A stretch of 64,000 nucleotides of DNA from Agromyces mangrovi (GCF_030296695.1 NZ_AP027737.1:62001-126000); one strand, 5' to 3'. Positions 39,596 through 51,207 are shown, counted from the first letter of the stretch. Notes: generated by a model from the sequence alone, not told the origin. Numbers and translations: made by a program.

Positions 39596-42163
39596 ATGCC
39601 CGCGAACCTGACCCGCGCCGAGGCGGAGGCCCGTGCGGCCCTCGTCTCGGTCGAGCGCTACGACGTGGCGATCGACCTCACCCGGGGCGACACCCGCTTC
39701 GGCAGCGAGACCGTGGTGACCTTCACAGCGACCGAGGGCGCTTCGACCTTCATCGAGGCGACCGCCGAGACCGTGCGCGAGGTCGTGCTGAACGGTCGCG
39801 CGCTCGACGTCGCCGACGTGTTCGCGGGCGACCGCATCCGCCTCGACGGCCTCGCCGACGAGAACGAACTGCGGGTCGTGTTCGACGGCGCCTACACGAA
39901 CACCGGCGAGGGGCTGCACCGCTTCGTCGACCCGGTCGACGATGCCGTGTACCTCTACACCGAGTTCGCGGTGGCGCAGGCGAACCGCGTGTTCGCGGTG
40001 TTCGACCAGCCCGACCTGAAGGCCCGGTTCCGGTTCACGATCACCGCGCCCGAGGACTGGCAGGTGCTCGGCAACGCCTCGACGCCGCTCGCGACCGAGG
40101 CCGTGGCCGACGGTGCGGCGGTGTGGGAGTTCGAGGACACGCCGGTGATGTCGAGCTACATCGTCGCGCTCGTCGCGGGCCCGTACGCGGTCTGGCGCGA
40201 CACGGCCGAGCTCGACGACGGACGCGTGGTGCCGCTCGGCGTGTTCACGCGCGCCTCGCTCGCGCAGTATGCGGACCCCGAGTTCATGTTCGAGACGGTG
40301 CGGCGGGGCATCCGCTTCTATGCCGGCAACTACGGCGTGCCGTTCCCGTACGACAAGTACGACCAGATCTTCGTGCCCGAGTACAACTGGGGCGCGATGG
40401 AGAACATCGGCGCGGTCACGTTCAACGAGGGGTACCTGTTCCGCTCGCGCGTGCCCGAGAGCCGCAAGGAGCGCCGCACCCTCGTCGTGCTGCACGAGCT
40501 CGCGCACATGTGGTTCGGCAACCTCGTGACCATGAAGTGGTGGAACGACCTCTGGCTGAACGAGTCGTTCGCCACCTGGGCGTCGACCCTCGCGACCGCC
40601 GAGCTCAGCGAGTTCACCGACGCGTGGGCGACCTTCGCGACCACCGACAAGTCGAACGCCGCCCGACAGGACCAACTGCCGTCGACCCACCCGATCGTCG
40701 CCGAGATCACCGACCTCGCCGATGTCGAGGTGAACTTCGACGCCATCACGTACGACAAGGGCGCCTCGACTCTCAAGCAGCTCGTCGCCTGGGTCGGGCT
40801 CGACGCGTTCCATGCGGGCGTGGGCGCGTACCTGCGCGCGCACGCCGAGGGAAACGCGACGCTCGCCGACCTGCTGGCCGAGCTCGAGACGGCGAGCGGT
40901 CGCGACCTGGCCGCGTGGTCGCGCGCGTGGCTCGAGACCGCGGGCGTGAACACGCTGCGCACCGAGATCGAGACGGATGCCTCGGGGACGATCACCTCCT
41001 TCGCCATCGTGCAGGAGGCGGCCGCGTCGCACCCCGTGCTGCGCCCGCACCGCATCGCGGTCGGCGCCTACTCCCGCGGCGACGAGGGCGTGGTGCGCGA
41101 GCAGCGCATCGAGCTCGACGTCGACGGCGCGCGCACCGAGGTGCCCGAGCTGGTGGGCACGCACCGGCCCGACCTGGTGCTGCTGAACGACGACGACCTC
41201 ACCTACGCCAAGGTGCGGCTCGACCAGGCGTCGACGGCGTTCGCGCTCGAGCACCTCGGCGAGATCGCCGACCCCGTTGCGCGCGCCGTCGTCTGGGGTG
41301 CCGCGTGGGACGCCACGCGCGACGCCGAGCTGCCGGCGAGCGACTTCGTGCGCCTCGTGATCGGCAACCTCGGCCACGAGACCACATCCTCGGCCCGCAC
41401 GTCGGCCCTCGCGCGCCTCCAGGCCGCGCTCGAGCGCTACGTCGCCGTCGAGCAGCGCGAGCGTCTCCAGGCCGAGGCGGGCGACGCGCTCTGGGGCCTG
41501 GTGCAACTGGCCCCCGAGGCATCCGACGCCCAGCTGCAGTACGCGCTCGGCTTCGCGCGCATCGCGTCGACGCCGGCGCACGCCGACGTGCTCGCGAGCC
41601 TCGTCGAGGGCACCACGGTGGTCGACGGGCTCGAGGTCGACACTGAGCTGCGCTGGGAGCTCGTGATCGCGCTCGCCGCCCTCGGGGCGGCCGACGACGC
41701 GCTGATCGACCGCACCCTCGCGGGCGACGACACGGCGAAGGGCCGCCAGCAGGCCGCGACCGCACGCGCCGCGCGCCCCGACTCCGGGTCGAAGGATGCC
41801 GCGTGGCTGGCCGTCGCGACCGACACAAGCCTGTCGAACGACGTGGCCCGGGCGATCGCCGCCGGCTACCGGCGCGCGCACCCCGAGACGCTGCTGGAAT
41901 CGCGAGTCGGCGACTACTTCGCCATGCTCCGCGACGTGTGGGCCGGCCGGAGCTTCACCATGGCCGACCTCATCGTGACCGGGCTCTTCCCGGCGCCCGT
42001 CGTGACCGACGAGACCGCGGCCGCCGCCGCCGAGTGGCTGGCCGCCAACGCGGACGCCCCCGCGCCGCTCCGCCGCCTCGTGGCCGAGGGGCACGCCGAG
42101 CTCGTGCGGGCGCTCGCGGCCCGTGCACGCGATCGCGCCGCCGCCGACGGGGGTCGCGCGTGA
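39596..42163 (+). CDS. pepN: Aminopeptidase N, second tandem copy (M1 family)
   Basis: 855-residue paralogue of the preceding gene, with the same architecture: [14 protein letters not shown] near residue 264 and [29 protein letters not shown] near 300-328. Differences near the active site (NAGAMENA in copy one, NWGAMENI here) could shift side-chain preference. All zinc ligands and the catalytic Glu are present, so both should be active. The start at 39596 follows TAGGAGGGG. The stop overlaps the next start in a GTGA, coupling it to the truncated haemoglobin. Confidence 0.95.
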   Translation: MPANLTRAEAEARAALVSVERYDVAIDLTRGDTRFGSETVVTFTATEGASTFIEATAETVREVVLNGRALDVADVFAGDRIRLDGLADENELRVVFDGAYTNTGEGLHRFVDPVDDAVYLYTEFAVAQANRVFAVFDQPDLKARFRFTITAPEDWQVLGNASTPLATEAVADGAAVWEFEDTPVMSSYIVALVAGPYAVWRDTAELDDGRVVPLGVFTRASLAQYADPEFMFETVRRGIRFYAGNYGVPFPYDKYDQIFVPEYNWGAMENIGAVTFNEGYLFRSRVPESRKERRTLVVLHELAHMWFGNLVTMKWWNDLWLNESFATWASTLATAELSEFTDAWATFATTDKSNAARQDQLPSTHPIVAEITDLADVEVNFDAITYDKGASTLKQLVAWVGLDAFHAGVGAYLRAHAEGNATLADLLAELETASGRDLAAWSRAWLETAGVNTLRTEIETDASGTITSFAIVQEAAASHPVLRPHRIAVGAYSRGDEGVVREQRIELDVDGARTEVPELVGTHRPDLVLLNDDDLTYAKVRLDQASTAFALEHLGEIADPVARAVVWGAAWDATRDAELPASDFVRLVIGNLGHETTSSARTSALARLQAALERYVAVEQRERLQAEAGDALWGLVQLAPEASDAQLQYALGFARIASTPAHADVLASLVEGTTVVDGLEVDTELRWELVIALAALGAADDALIDRTLAGDDTAKGRQQAATARAARPDSGSKDAAWLAVATDTSLSNDVARAIAAGYRRAHPETLLESRVGDYFAMLRDVWAGRSFTMADLIVTGLFPAPVVTDETAAAAAEWLAANADAPAPLRRLVAEGHAELVRALAARARDRAAADGGRA

Positions 42164-42564
42164 GCGAGCCGACGAGCTTCTACGAGGAGGTCGGCGGGGC
42201 GCCGGTGTTCGAGCGGCTCGTCGCGGAGTTCTACCGCGGCGTCGCCGACGACGAGGTGCTGCGACCCATGTACCCCGAGGAGGACCTCGGCCCTGCCGAG
42301 GAACGCCTGCGCATGTTCCTCGAGCAGTACTGGGGCGGGCCGACCACCTACAGCGAGCAGCGCGGGCACCCGCGGCTGCGCATGCGGCACATGGGCTTCC
42401 ACGTGAACCCCGATGCCCGCGACCGCTGGCTCGCCCATATGCGGCGCGCGGTGGACAGCCTCGAGCTGTCGCCACTGCACGAAGGTATGCTCTGGGACTA
42501 CTTGCAGCGCGCCGCGTTCGCCATGGTGAACACGTTCGAGGAGACGCCCGACACCTCCTCCTAG
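42160..42564 (+). CDS. Truncated haemoglobin, group II (GlbO-like)
   Basis: 134-residue 2-on-2 globin. Group II wording is clear: [47 protein letters not shown], then [24 protein letters not shown] with the proximal haem His in RMRHMGF (about residue 76). The GTG start at 42160 overlaps the pepN stop. Association of this globin with pepN is conserved in actinobacteria; roles in oxygen or reactive-species handling are proposed for GlbO, but its link with the peptidase is unknown. Confidence 0.94.
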   Translation: MSEPTSFYEEVGGAPVFERLVAEFYRGVADDEVLRPMYPEEDLGPAEERLRMFLEQYWGGPTTYSEQRGHPRLRMRHMGFHVNPDARDRWLAHMRRAVDSLELSPLHEGMLWDYLQRAAFAMVNTFEETPDTSS

Positions 42565-42590
42565 GCGCCCGACGCGACGAAGGAGTCAGC

Positions 42591-44253
42591 GTGGCCCGAG
42601 CCGACCTCGATCATCCCGATGCGATCGTGGTGGGGGCCGGTCTCGCCGGTCTCGTCGCCGCCGCCGAGCTCGCCGAGGAGGGGCGCAGCGTCGTCATCGT
42701 CGAACAGGAGCCCCAGGCGTCGCTCGGCGGTCAGGCCTGGTGGTCGTTCGGCGGGCTCTTCCTCGTCGACACGCCCGAACAGCGCGCGATGGGCGTGCAC
42801 GACTCGCTCGCACTGGCCCGTGAGGACTGGTACGGGTCGGCCGGATTCGACCGCGACGACGACCTCTGGGCTCGTCGGTGGGCCGACGCCTACCTCGAGT
42901 TCGCCGCCGGCGAGAAGCGCTCGTGGCTGCGCGAGCGCGGGGTCGGCTTCTTCCCGGTCGTCGGCTGGGCCGAGCGCGGCGGCGGCCTCGCCTCCGGGCA
43001 CGGCAACTCCGTGCCCCGGTTCCACATCACCTGGGGCACCGGGCCCGGCGTGCTGGAGCCGTTCATCGAGCGGGTGCGCCAGGCGGTGCACGAGGGCACG
43101 GCGGCCGCACGACACCGCCACCGGGTCGACGCCCTGATCGTCGAGGACGGCCGCGTCGTGGGCGTCCGTGGCGCCGTGCTGGCGGCGAGCGACGCCGATC
43201 GGGGAGACGTCGAACCGCACCGAGACCGGCGAGTTCGAACTGCGCGCCCCGGCCGTGATCGTCACCAGCGGCGGGATCGGCGGCAACCACGACCTGGTGC
43301 GCGCGAACTGGCCGGAGCGGCTCGGGGCGGCGCCGGAGTCGATGCTGTCGGGCGTGCCCGCGCACGTCGACGGCCGCATGCTCGGCATCACCGAGGCCGC
43401 CGGCGGTCGTCTCGTGAACGGCGACCGCATGTGGCACTACACCGAGGGCATCCAGAACCACTCCCCGGTCTGGCCCGCGCACGGCATCCGCATCCTGCCC
43501 GGCCCGTCGTCGATGTGGTTCGACGCCACCGGCGCGCGCATGCCCGCCCCCTGCTTCCCCGGATTCGACACCCTCGGCACGCTCGAGCACATCCTCGCCA
43601 CCGGGCACGACCACAGCTGGTTCGTGCTCACCCAGCGCATCATCGAGAAGGAGTTCGCGCTCTCCGGCAGCGAGCAGAACCCCGACCTCACCGGCAAGGA
43701 CGTGAAGCTGCTCGCGCAGCGCGTGCGTCCCGGCGCGCCGGGCCCGGTCGAGGCGTTCAAGGAGCGCGGGGCCGACTTCGTGGTCGCAGACAGGCTCGAC
43801 GACCTGCTCGCGCGCATGCAGGGCCTCTCCCCCGGCGGCATCCTCGACACCGACCGCATCCGCCGCGAGATCATCGCGCGCGACCTGCAGATCGACCACC
43901 CGTTCGGCAAGGACCTGCAGGTGCAGGCGATCCGCGGAGCCCGCCACTACCGCGGCGACAAGCTGATCCGCGTCGCGCCGCCGCACCGCATCCTCGACCC
44001 GAAGGCCGGACCGCTCATCGCGGTGAAGCTGCACGTGCTCACGCGCAAGTCGCTCGGCGGCATCCAGACCGACCTCGACTCGCGCGTGCTCGGCGCCGAC
44101 GGCGCGCCCGTGCCGGGGCTCTACGCCGCGGGCGAGGCGGCCGGGTTCGGCGGCGGCGGCATGCACGGGTACCGAGCGCTCGAGGGCACGTTCCTCGGCG
44201 GATGCCTGTTCAGCGGACGCGCCGCGGGACTCGCCGCCGCGCGTGAGGCGTGA
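42591..44253 (+). CDS. FAD-binding dehydrogenase (KstD/fumarate-reductase-like), frameshifted as sequenced
   Basis: Flavoprotein of the FAD_binding_2 family. The N-terminal dinucleotide motif is IVVGAGLAGLVAAAELAEEG, and the C-terminal FAD motif is GLYAAGEAAGFGGGGMHGYRALEGTFLGGCLFSG. The frame breaks at GGGG 43201-43204 after VLAASDADRG. Adding two G, as for a six-G run read as four, gives ADRGETSNRTETGEFEL and a 554-residue protein; removing one G also joins the frames but shortens a conserved stretch. The family includes 3-ketosteroid dehydrogenases and uncharacterised flavoenzymes; no steroid genes are near. GTG 42591 follows AAGGAGTCAGC. Confidence 0.88.
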
Positions 44254-44306
44254 CACCGCGAGGCATGCCGTTCAGCGACGCGTGAGCGTCAGCGGGGCAT
44301 CCGCCT

Positions 44307-44984
44307 TCAGCCCTTGAGCGACCAGGCGCGCCGGCGCACGAGCACGTGCCCGCGGCGGGTCGACAGCCGGGTCCACGGGCCGGTCTCGAACACGCCGACC
44401 TCCTCGTCGCCGCCGAGGAAGCCCAGGCTGAGCGCCGCGAACCCGGCACCCGCGGGCACGAACTCGAGCCCCTCCATGGGACGGCCCCACACCTCGGAGC
44501 GCACTTTCTCGACGAGCTGCTCCCCCGTGCCCTCGGGCACGGCCGCGGCGACCTCGGCGATGCCGATGCGCGCCGCGTCCTCGAGCACCGACTGCGCCAC
44601 CGGCGAGTGGGCGAGCCAGCCGCCGCGCGGCGGGGAGATGCCCGCCCAGGTGACCGTGCTCACGCCGTGTGGCCGCGTGAACGCCGACGGCACCGCGCCG
44701 TCGGCGGTGCGGGCCAGCGTGTCGTCGACGCGGGTCGCGAGCGAGCGCATCGGCACGACCTCGTCGAACTCGGTGCGATCGGCGAGCGAGAACGTGCGCA
44801 GCCCGAGCACGGTGGGGGTCTCGTCGAGGATGCCGCGGGGGTAGAGGATCGCCGTGTACACCGCGAGGATGCCCGAGCCGGCGATGATGCGCACCGAGCC
44901 GTCGTCGACCCGGGCAGCCCGGCCGATGTAGGTCTGGAGGTCACCGAGCGACAGGCGGTCGGCGAGCTGGATCGATTCGCTCAT
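44307..44984 (-). CDS. Conserved hypothetical protein
   Basis: 225-residue cytoplasmic protein I do not recognise. There is no signal peptide, membrane segment or catalytic motif. The N-terminal half has a beta-rich pattern (VRIIAGSGILAVYTAILYPRG). The middle holds PHGVSTVTWAGISPPRGGWL, and the end VGVFETGPWTRLSTRRGHVLVRRRAW resembles a small barrel. Codon use matches the neighbours, and the long uninterrupted frame with conserved-looking Gly/Trp/Pro spacing supports a real gene. Start is ATG 44984, preceded by TAGTTT and AGAGAGCAG. Confidence 0.75.
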   Translation of the reverse strand: MSESIQLADRLSLGDLQTYIGRAARVDDGSVRIIAGSGILAVYTAILYPRGILDETPTVLGLRTFSLADRTEFDEVVPMRSLATRVDDTLARTADGAVPSAFTRPHGVSTVTWAGISPPRGGWLAHSPVAQSVLEDAARIGIAEVAAAVPEGTGEQLVEKVRSEVWGRPMEGLEFVPAGAGFAALSLGFLGGDEEVGVFETGPWTRLSTRRGHVLVRRRAWSLKG

Positions 44985-45071
44985 CTGCTCTCTAAACTAC
45001 CAAGAGCGCTGCTGCGACTTTCGCTGGGAGCCGCCCGCGCGAACCGCCCGACAGCGACACCCGGAGGACGC

Positions 45072-45949
45072 GTGAACGGACCGATCGAAGGGCTGCTGCG
45101 CGCGCTCGACCTCACCGACACCGGAGCGAGGACGGACGAGGACATCTTCACGGGCCCGTCCCAGTGGATGCCCCGGGGGCGCGTCTTCGGCGGGCAGGTG
45201 CTCGCCCAGTCGCTCGTGGCCGCGATGCACACCGTGCCCGACGATCGTCCGGTGCACTCGATGCACGGCTACTTCCTGCGGCCGGGCGACGTGAACGAGC
45301 ACATCACGTTCGCGGTCGACCGCATCCACGACGGCCGCTCGTTCTCCACGCGGCGCACCCAGGCGTACCAGTCGAGCCAGCCGATCCTCTCGATGATCGC
45401 CTCGTTCCAGCACTCCGACGAGGGCGTCGCCCATCAGGTCGACATGCCGGACGACATCCCCGATCCGGAGTCGCTGCCGACGACCGCCGACGTGCTCGCC
45501 GGACTCGACCACGAGATCGCACGGCACTGGGCCACCGAACGCCCCTTCGACATGCGGCACGTGCCATCGCCCATCTACCTGGCGGTCGACGGTGAACGCG
45601 CACCGCACCAGGCGGTGTGGCTGCGCGCGATCGGCACCATCGGCGACGACCAGAACCTGCACCGGGCAGCGCTCGCCTACGCGAGCGACTACTCCATCCT
45701 CGAGCCGGTGCTGCGTCGGCACGGCGTGCCGTGGGCGACCCCGGGCTCAAGGTCGCGAGCCTCGACCACGCGATGTGGTGGCACCGCGACGTGCGGGTCG
45801 ACGACTGGCTGCTGTACGTGCAGGAGTCGCCGAGCTCGGGCGGTGGCCGGGGCCTCTCCACCGGCCGCATCTACGATCGCTCCGGGGTGCTCGTGGCGTC
45901 GGTCGCGCAGGAGGGCATGGTGCGCGTGCCCGACTCGGCGCGCTCCTGA
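45072..45949 (+). CDS. tesB: Acyl-CoA thioesterase II, frameshifted as sequenced
   Basis: Double hot-dog thioesterase that hydrolyses acyl-CoA to free acid and CoA. The N-terminal part reads through RVFGGQVLAQSLVAAMHTV, MHGYFLRPGD and GRSFSTRRTQAYQ up to HGVPWATPG. Then one base must be added to GGG 45743-45745 to continue as GLKVASLDHAMWWHRDVRVDDWLLYVQESPS, which holds the characteristic SLDHAMWWH motif with the active-site Asp. The corrected protein has 292 residues and ends at 45949. GTG 45072 follows GGAGGACGC. Confidence 0.93.
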
Positions 45950-46063
45950 GCCCGGCGATCACCCTCGCGCCTATGGGATTGCTGGACACTCGCCGAGTAT
46001 CGCTGCGCTGCCGCGTGCGCGCACGGCAGAATGGCGCCCACGACCGCTGATCGAGGAGGCACG

Positions 46064-46531
46064 ATGGGTGACGAGGCACGACTGACACGGAGGACCGCGC
46101 TCACGTTCGGCGCAGGCGGTCTCGCGGGCGGGGCGGCGCTGCTCGCCGGCTGCGCGCCGTCCGATGCGAGTTCGGGGTCGGATGCCTCGGACGAGACGTC
46201 GGGCTCGGGCGACGCCGGCACCGACTCGGGCGCCGCCGCCGGCACCGTGATCGCGTCGGTCTCCGACATCCCGGTCGGCGGGGCGATCTCCGCGTCGATC
46301 GGCAGCGACCCGGTGCTGCTCGCGCAGCCGACCGCGGGCGAGGTCGTGGCGTTCAGCGCGATCTGCACGCACCAGCAGTGCGTGGTCGCCGTCGAGGCAT
46401 CCGAGTTCAACTGCCCCTGCCACGGGTCGCGCTTCGACGTCGCCACCGGCGACGTGCTCAATGGCCCCGCGCTCCAGCCGCTCGCGTCGATCGCCGTGAC
46501 GGTCGACGGCGACGACGTGGTCGCGGGCTGA
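46064..46531 (+). CDS. Rieske [2Fe-2S] protein, Tat-exported lipoprotein
   Basis: 155 residues. The N-terminus has a twin-arginine signal (TRRTALTFGAGGLAGGAALLAGC) ending in a lipobox Cys, so folded export and membrane anchoring are expected. A Ser/Gly/Asp-rich linker follows. The Rieske domain has both cluster boxes: CTHQQC (about residue 106) and CPCHGSRFD (about residue 124). It is a small single-domain protein, not a cytochrome bc1 subunit, and probably donates or accepts electrons at the outer membrane face. The next gene, a DUF2231-like membrane protein, begins 2 bases after the stop; joint function is likely. Confidence 0.93.
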   Translation: MGDEARLTRRTALTFGAGGLAGGAALLAGCAPSDASSGSDASDETSGSGDAGTDSGAAAGTVIASVSDIPVGGAISASIGSDPVLLAQPTAGEVVAFSAICTHQQCVVAVEASEFNCPCHGSRFDVATGDVLNGPALQPLASIAVTVDGDDVVAG

Positions 46532-46533
46532 CC

Positions 46534-47040
46534 GTGGACCCGTTCGTCATCGCGGGCCTGCCCGCGCACGTGCTGCTCGTGCACGCGGTCGTCATCGCGG
46601 TGCCCGTGCTCGCGCTCGGGCTCATCGTCGCGGCCGCGTGGCCCGCAGCGCGTCGCGTGCTGTGGATTCCGCTGCTCGTCGTCGCGCTCGGAACCGTCGG
46701 ACTCGTCGCGTACGCGGTCTCGGCCGGCCAGTGGCTCGAGGAGCGCGTGCCCGAGGCGCCGCTCATCCAGGAGCACACCGCCATCGGCGGCGCGCTGCTC
46801 GCGTGGGCGTGGGGCCTGCTCGGGGTCGCGGTGCTGCTCGCCGCGTGGCAGCTCGTGGCGCGTGCGCGCGAGCGCGGGGGCTCGGCGCCGTCCCGCGGCA
46901 TCCGCCTGACCGTCGGCATCGTCGGTACCGTGCTCGCGGTCGCCGTCGGTGCGGGCGCGACCGTCGCCACCGTGCTGATCGGCGAGTCGGGCTCGCGCGC
47001 CGTCTGGGTGGGCTCCTTCAGCGAGGACCCGCTCGAGTAG
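46534..47040 (+). CDS. DUF2231-like membrane protein
   Basis: 168-residue protein with four hydrophobic segments. The first segments carry paired His (LPAHVLLVHAVVIAVPV), and a third His lies in QEHTAIGGALLAW, an arrangement that could bind haem b; that is inference. The opening DPFVIAGLPAHVLLVHAVV is typical of DUF2231. It follows the Rieske lipoprotein by 2 bases, suggesting a small electron-transfer module with a membrane haem partner. Start is GTG 46534. Confidence 0.85.
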   Translation: MDPFVIAGLPAHVLLVHAVVIAVPVLALGLIVAAAWPAARRVLWIPLLVVALGTVGLVAYAVSAGQWLEERVPEAPLIQEHTAIGGALLAWAWGLLGVAVLLAAWQLVARARERGGSAPSRGIRLTVGIVGTVLAVAVGAGATVATVLIGESGSRAVWVGSFSEDPLE

Positions 47041-47052
47041 AGCCGCGCGACC

Positions 47053-47103
47053 GAGTACGCAAAGTGCGGAGACCCGCTTCGAGATATCGGTTTCTGCGTA
47101 CTC
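47053..47103. repeat. Intergenic inverted repeat
   Basis: GAGTACGCA and TGCGTACTC form perfect 9-bp arms around 33 bases containing GGAGACCCGCTTCGAGATATCG. It lies between convergent genes and could be a terminator, but the long loop and the shared word GAGACCCG with the element at 58287 suggest a dispersed palindromic repeat. Confidence 0.5.
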
Positions 47104-47127
47104 CGTCGAGGGCCGAGGGCGGACAGG

Positions 47128-47607
47128 TCAGGTGCGGCGGGTGAAGCGCAGCGGCTCGTCCTGGTACGGTGCCCACGCGGCGTGCTCGTGGTCACTGATG
47201 CGGCGCGGGCGACCGCTCGCGGCGTCGACGAGCACGATCGTCGTCGCGGCGCGCGCGAACAGCGTGCGCGGCTCGCTCTCGGGCGGCGCGAACACCTCGT
47301 AGCAGACGTCGAGCCGGGCGCCCGACATGTTCGCGATCCAGAGCTCCACGTCGAGCGGTGCGCGCAGGTACGGCACCGGTGCGAGGTACTCGACCTCCTG
47401 CCGCGCGATCAGCGTGATCGTGTCGGCGCCCGGCCGACCGTCGATCACCGCAGTCGACGCGCCCACCGCGGCATCGCGTGCATCGTGGCTGACCCAGAAC
47501 GCCTCGATGCGCGCCTCCTCGAGGAGGCGCAGCATCTCGGCGTTGTTGACGTGGCCGTACGCGTCGAGGTCCGACCAGCGCAGTCGGATGGGCACGTGCA
47601 GCCGCAC
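47128..47607 (-). CDS. Acyl-CoA thioesterase, 4HBT hot-dog family (YbgC/FadM-like)
   Basis: 159-residue single hot-dog thioesterase. The family signature is IRLRWSDLDAYGHVNNAEMLRLLEEAR, where Asp in DLDAYGHVNN is the catalytic residue of 4-hydroxybenzoyl-CoA-type enzymes. The substrate is an acyl-CoA of unknown chain. The start is GTG 47607, only 3 bases after the ettA stop; a similar thioesterase beside ettA and ssb is seen in mycobacteria. Confidence 0.92.
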   Translation of the reverse strand: MRLHVPIRLRWSDLDAYGHVNNAEMLRLLEEARIEAFWVSHDARDAAVGASTAVIDGRPGADTITLIARQEVEYLAPVPYLRAPLDVELWIANMSGARLDVCYEVFAPPESEPRTLFARAATTIVLVDAASGRPRRISDHEHAAWAPYQDEPLRFTRRT

Positions 47608-47610
47608 GGG

Positions 47611-49293
<1,683 letters not shown>

Positions 49294-49465
49294 CGGGGTG
49301 ATTCTCCTCTTGGGTCGTGGGCCGGGTCCGCGAGCGCGGACCCCTGCGGTCTCGAACGACCGCCACGTCTCGGATGCCGTGCGCGCGGGCGGTGCCCGCG
49401 CGTCACGGTGCTCCCCAAGCCTACCCACGCCGACGCGACCGGCGATGCTCCCGCCGGCGATCGGG

Positions 49466-49978
49466 CTAGCCGACGACCGACGACTCCGACGCGGCCGTCG
49501 TGAGCGGCCCGGCCCAGTCGCCGGCAGGGACGAAGCCGTCGCCGCCGGAGACCGCGCCGGCGGCCACGTTCGACGTCTCCGAGGTGCCGCCGGGCGCCGA
49601 GGAGTCGGACTCCTCGGCCAGCCGCGACGGCCGCTCGGCGACCGTGCGCACCCAGCGCAGGTCGTGGCCGATCGAGTCGGCCTCGACGTCGACCGCGATG
49701 CCCTTGCGGTCGCCGGCCTCCCACGAGCGCACCTTGAGCTTTCCGGCGACGACGACGTGGTCGCCGCGCGAGAGCGACTGCGCGGCGTGCACGGCGAGCC
49801 GGCGGAAGGCGCTGACCGTGTACCAGTTCGCCTCGGCGTCGACCCACTGCTGCGTCTGGCGGTCGAACCGGCGGCCGCCGGTCGCGAGCCGGAACGTGGT
49901 GAGCTCCACGCCACCCGCGATGACGCGGTGCTCGGGCTCGGTGCCGATGGTGCCGGTGAGGGTGATGCTGTCGTGCAT
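49466..49978 (-). CDS. ssb: Single-stranded DNA-binding protein
   Basis: 170-residue OB-fold protein. It opens MHDSITLTGTIGTEPEHRV, with ANWYTVSAFRRLAVHAAQSLSRGDHVVVAGKLKVRSW in the core. The C-terminal third is flexible Ser/Gly/Ala. It lacks the acidic DDDIPF-type tip of replicative SSB (it ends TTAASESSVVG), so it is probably a secondary SSB and not the essential replication protein. Ssb paralogues beside ettA are common in actinobacteria. ATG 49978 follows GAGGAACGACC. Confidence 0.93.
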   Translation of the reverse strand: MHDSITLTGTIGTEPEHRVIAGGVELTTFRLATGGRRFDRQTQQWVDAEANWYTVSAFRRLAVHAAQSLSRGDHVVVAGKLKVRSWEAGDRKGIAVDVEADSIGHDLRWVRTVAERPSRLAEESDSSAPGGTSETSNVAAGAVSGGDGFVPAGDWAGPLTTAASESSVVG

Positions 49979-50189
49979 GGTCGTTCCTCCACTGGGTCTG
50001 GGTTGACGGATGCGACGGGCGGGCGCCCGCCCGCGACGCCGGGGCACGGGGCTCGTGCCGGATGGACCCGCGCCCCGGCGTCGCGATCACGAGTCTGGGC
50101 GCGGCGCCGCCGTGTGCGGGCGCGAGCCGGAGGCATCCGCTCGGCTCGTCGACCACTCGCTGTGGAGGAGCGACGTCGGCGCACGCCCG

Positions 50190-50195
50190 TAGAGT
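50190..50195 (+). promoter_or_regulatory. Leaderless -10 hexamer TAGAGT for the aldo/keto reductase gene
   Basis: TAGAGT ends 7 bases before ATG 50203, and no ribosome site intervenes. Confidence 0.55.
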
Positions 50196-50202
50196 GACGA
50201 GC

Positions 50203-51207
50203 ATGAACTACGTCGCCGACGACACCCGATACGACTCGATGGACTACCGGCGCGTGGGCCGCAGCGGGCTGCGCCTGCCCGGGCTCTCGCTTGGCCTCTG
50301 GCACAACTTCGGCGACGAGCGGGGGCTCGACACCCAGCGGGCGATCGTGCGCCGCGCGTTCGACCTCGGCGTGACGCACTTCGACCTCGCGAACAACTAC
50401 GGGCCGCCGCCCGGCAGCGCCGAGTCGAACTTCGGCCGCCTGCTCGCCACCGACCTGCGGCCGTACCGCGACGAGCTCATCGTCTCGAGCAAGGCCGGCT
50501 ACGACATGTGGCCCGGGCCCTACGGCGAGTGGGGGTCGCGCAAGTACCTGCTCGCCTCGCTCGACCAGAGCCTCGCCCGACTCGGCCTCGACTACGTCGA
50601 CATCTTCTACTCGCACCGGCCCGACCCCGACACGCCCATCGAGGAGACGATGGGCGCGCTCGCGTCGGCCGTCGCGCAGGGCAAGGCGCTCTACGTCGGC
50701 ATCTCGAACTACGACCCCGAGCAGACCCGCGCCGCGCAGGCCGCGCTCACCGACCTGGGCGTGCCGCTGCTGATCCACCAGCCGCGCTACTCGATGTTCG
50801 ACCGCACGCCCGAGGAGGGCCTGTTCGACGCGCTCGACGAGCTCGGCACCGGTGCCATCGTGTTCTCGCCGCTCGCGCAGGGCATGCTGACCGACCGGTA
50901 CCTCGACGGCATCCCGAGCGATTCGCGCGCGGCGACCAGCCGATTCCTGTCGGAGGAGCAGATCAGCTCCGAGTACCTCGAGCGCGTGCGCGGCCTCCGC
51001 GACATCGCCGACGCGCGCGGCCAGTCGATCGCGCAGCTCGCGCTGAGCTGGGTGCTGCGCGTGCCGACCGTGACGAGCGCGCTCATCGGCGCGTCGAGCG
51101 TGGCGCAGCTCGAGCAGAACCTCGCGGCCCTCGACGCACCGGCGCTCACCGACGACGAGATCGCCGCGATCGAGCCGTTCGCGGCGCACGGCACGCGGCT
51201 CGGCTGA
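50203..51207 (+). CDS. Aldo/keto reductase
   Basis: NADPH-dependent (beta/alpha)8-barrel oxidoreductase of 334 residues. The catalytic tetrad is visible: Asp in HFDLANNYGPP with Tyr six residues on, Lys in IVSSKAGYDM, and His in IFYSHRPDPDTP. The C-terminal cofactor-binding helix has VTSALIGASSVAQLEQNL. The wording (SLGLWHNFGDERGLDTQRAIVRRAFDLGVTHFDLANNYGPP) matches the YghZ/Kv-beta-like branch, which reduces methylglyoxal and other aldehydes in Escherichia coli. Single-gene transcription unit. Confidence 0.94.
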   Translation: MNYVADDTRYDSMDYRRVGRSGLRLPGLSLGLWHNFGDERGLDTQRAIVRRAFDLGVTHFDLANNYGPPPGSAESNFGRLLATDLRPYRDELIVSSKAGYDMWPGPYGEWGSRKYLLASLDQSLARLGLDYVDIFYSHRPDPDTPIEETMGALASAVAQGKALYVGISNYDPEQTRAAQAALTDLGVPLLIHQPRYSMFDRTPEEGLFDALDELGTGAIVFSPLAQGMLTDRYLDGIPSDSRAATSRFLSEEQISSEYLERVRGLRDIADARGQSIAQLALSWVLRVPTVTSALIGASSVAQLEQNLAALDAPALTDDEIAAIEPFAAHGTRLG

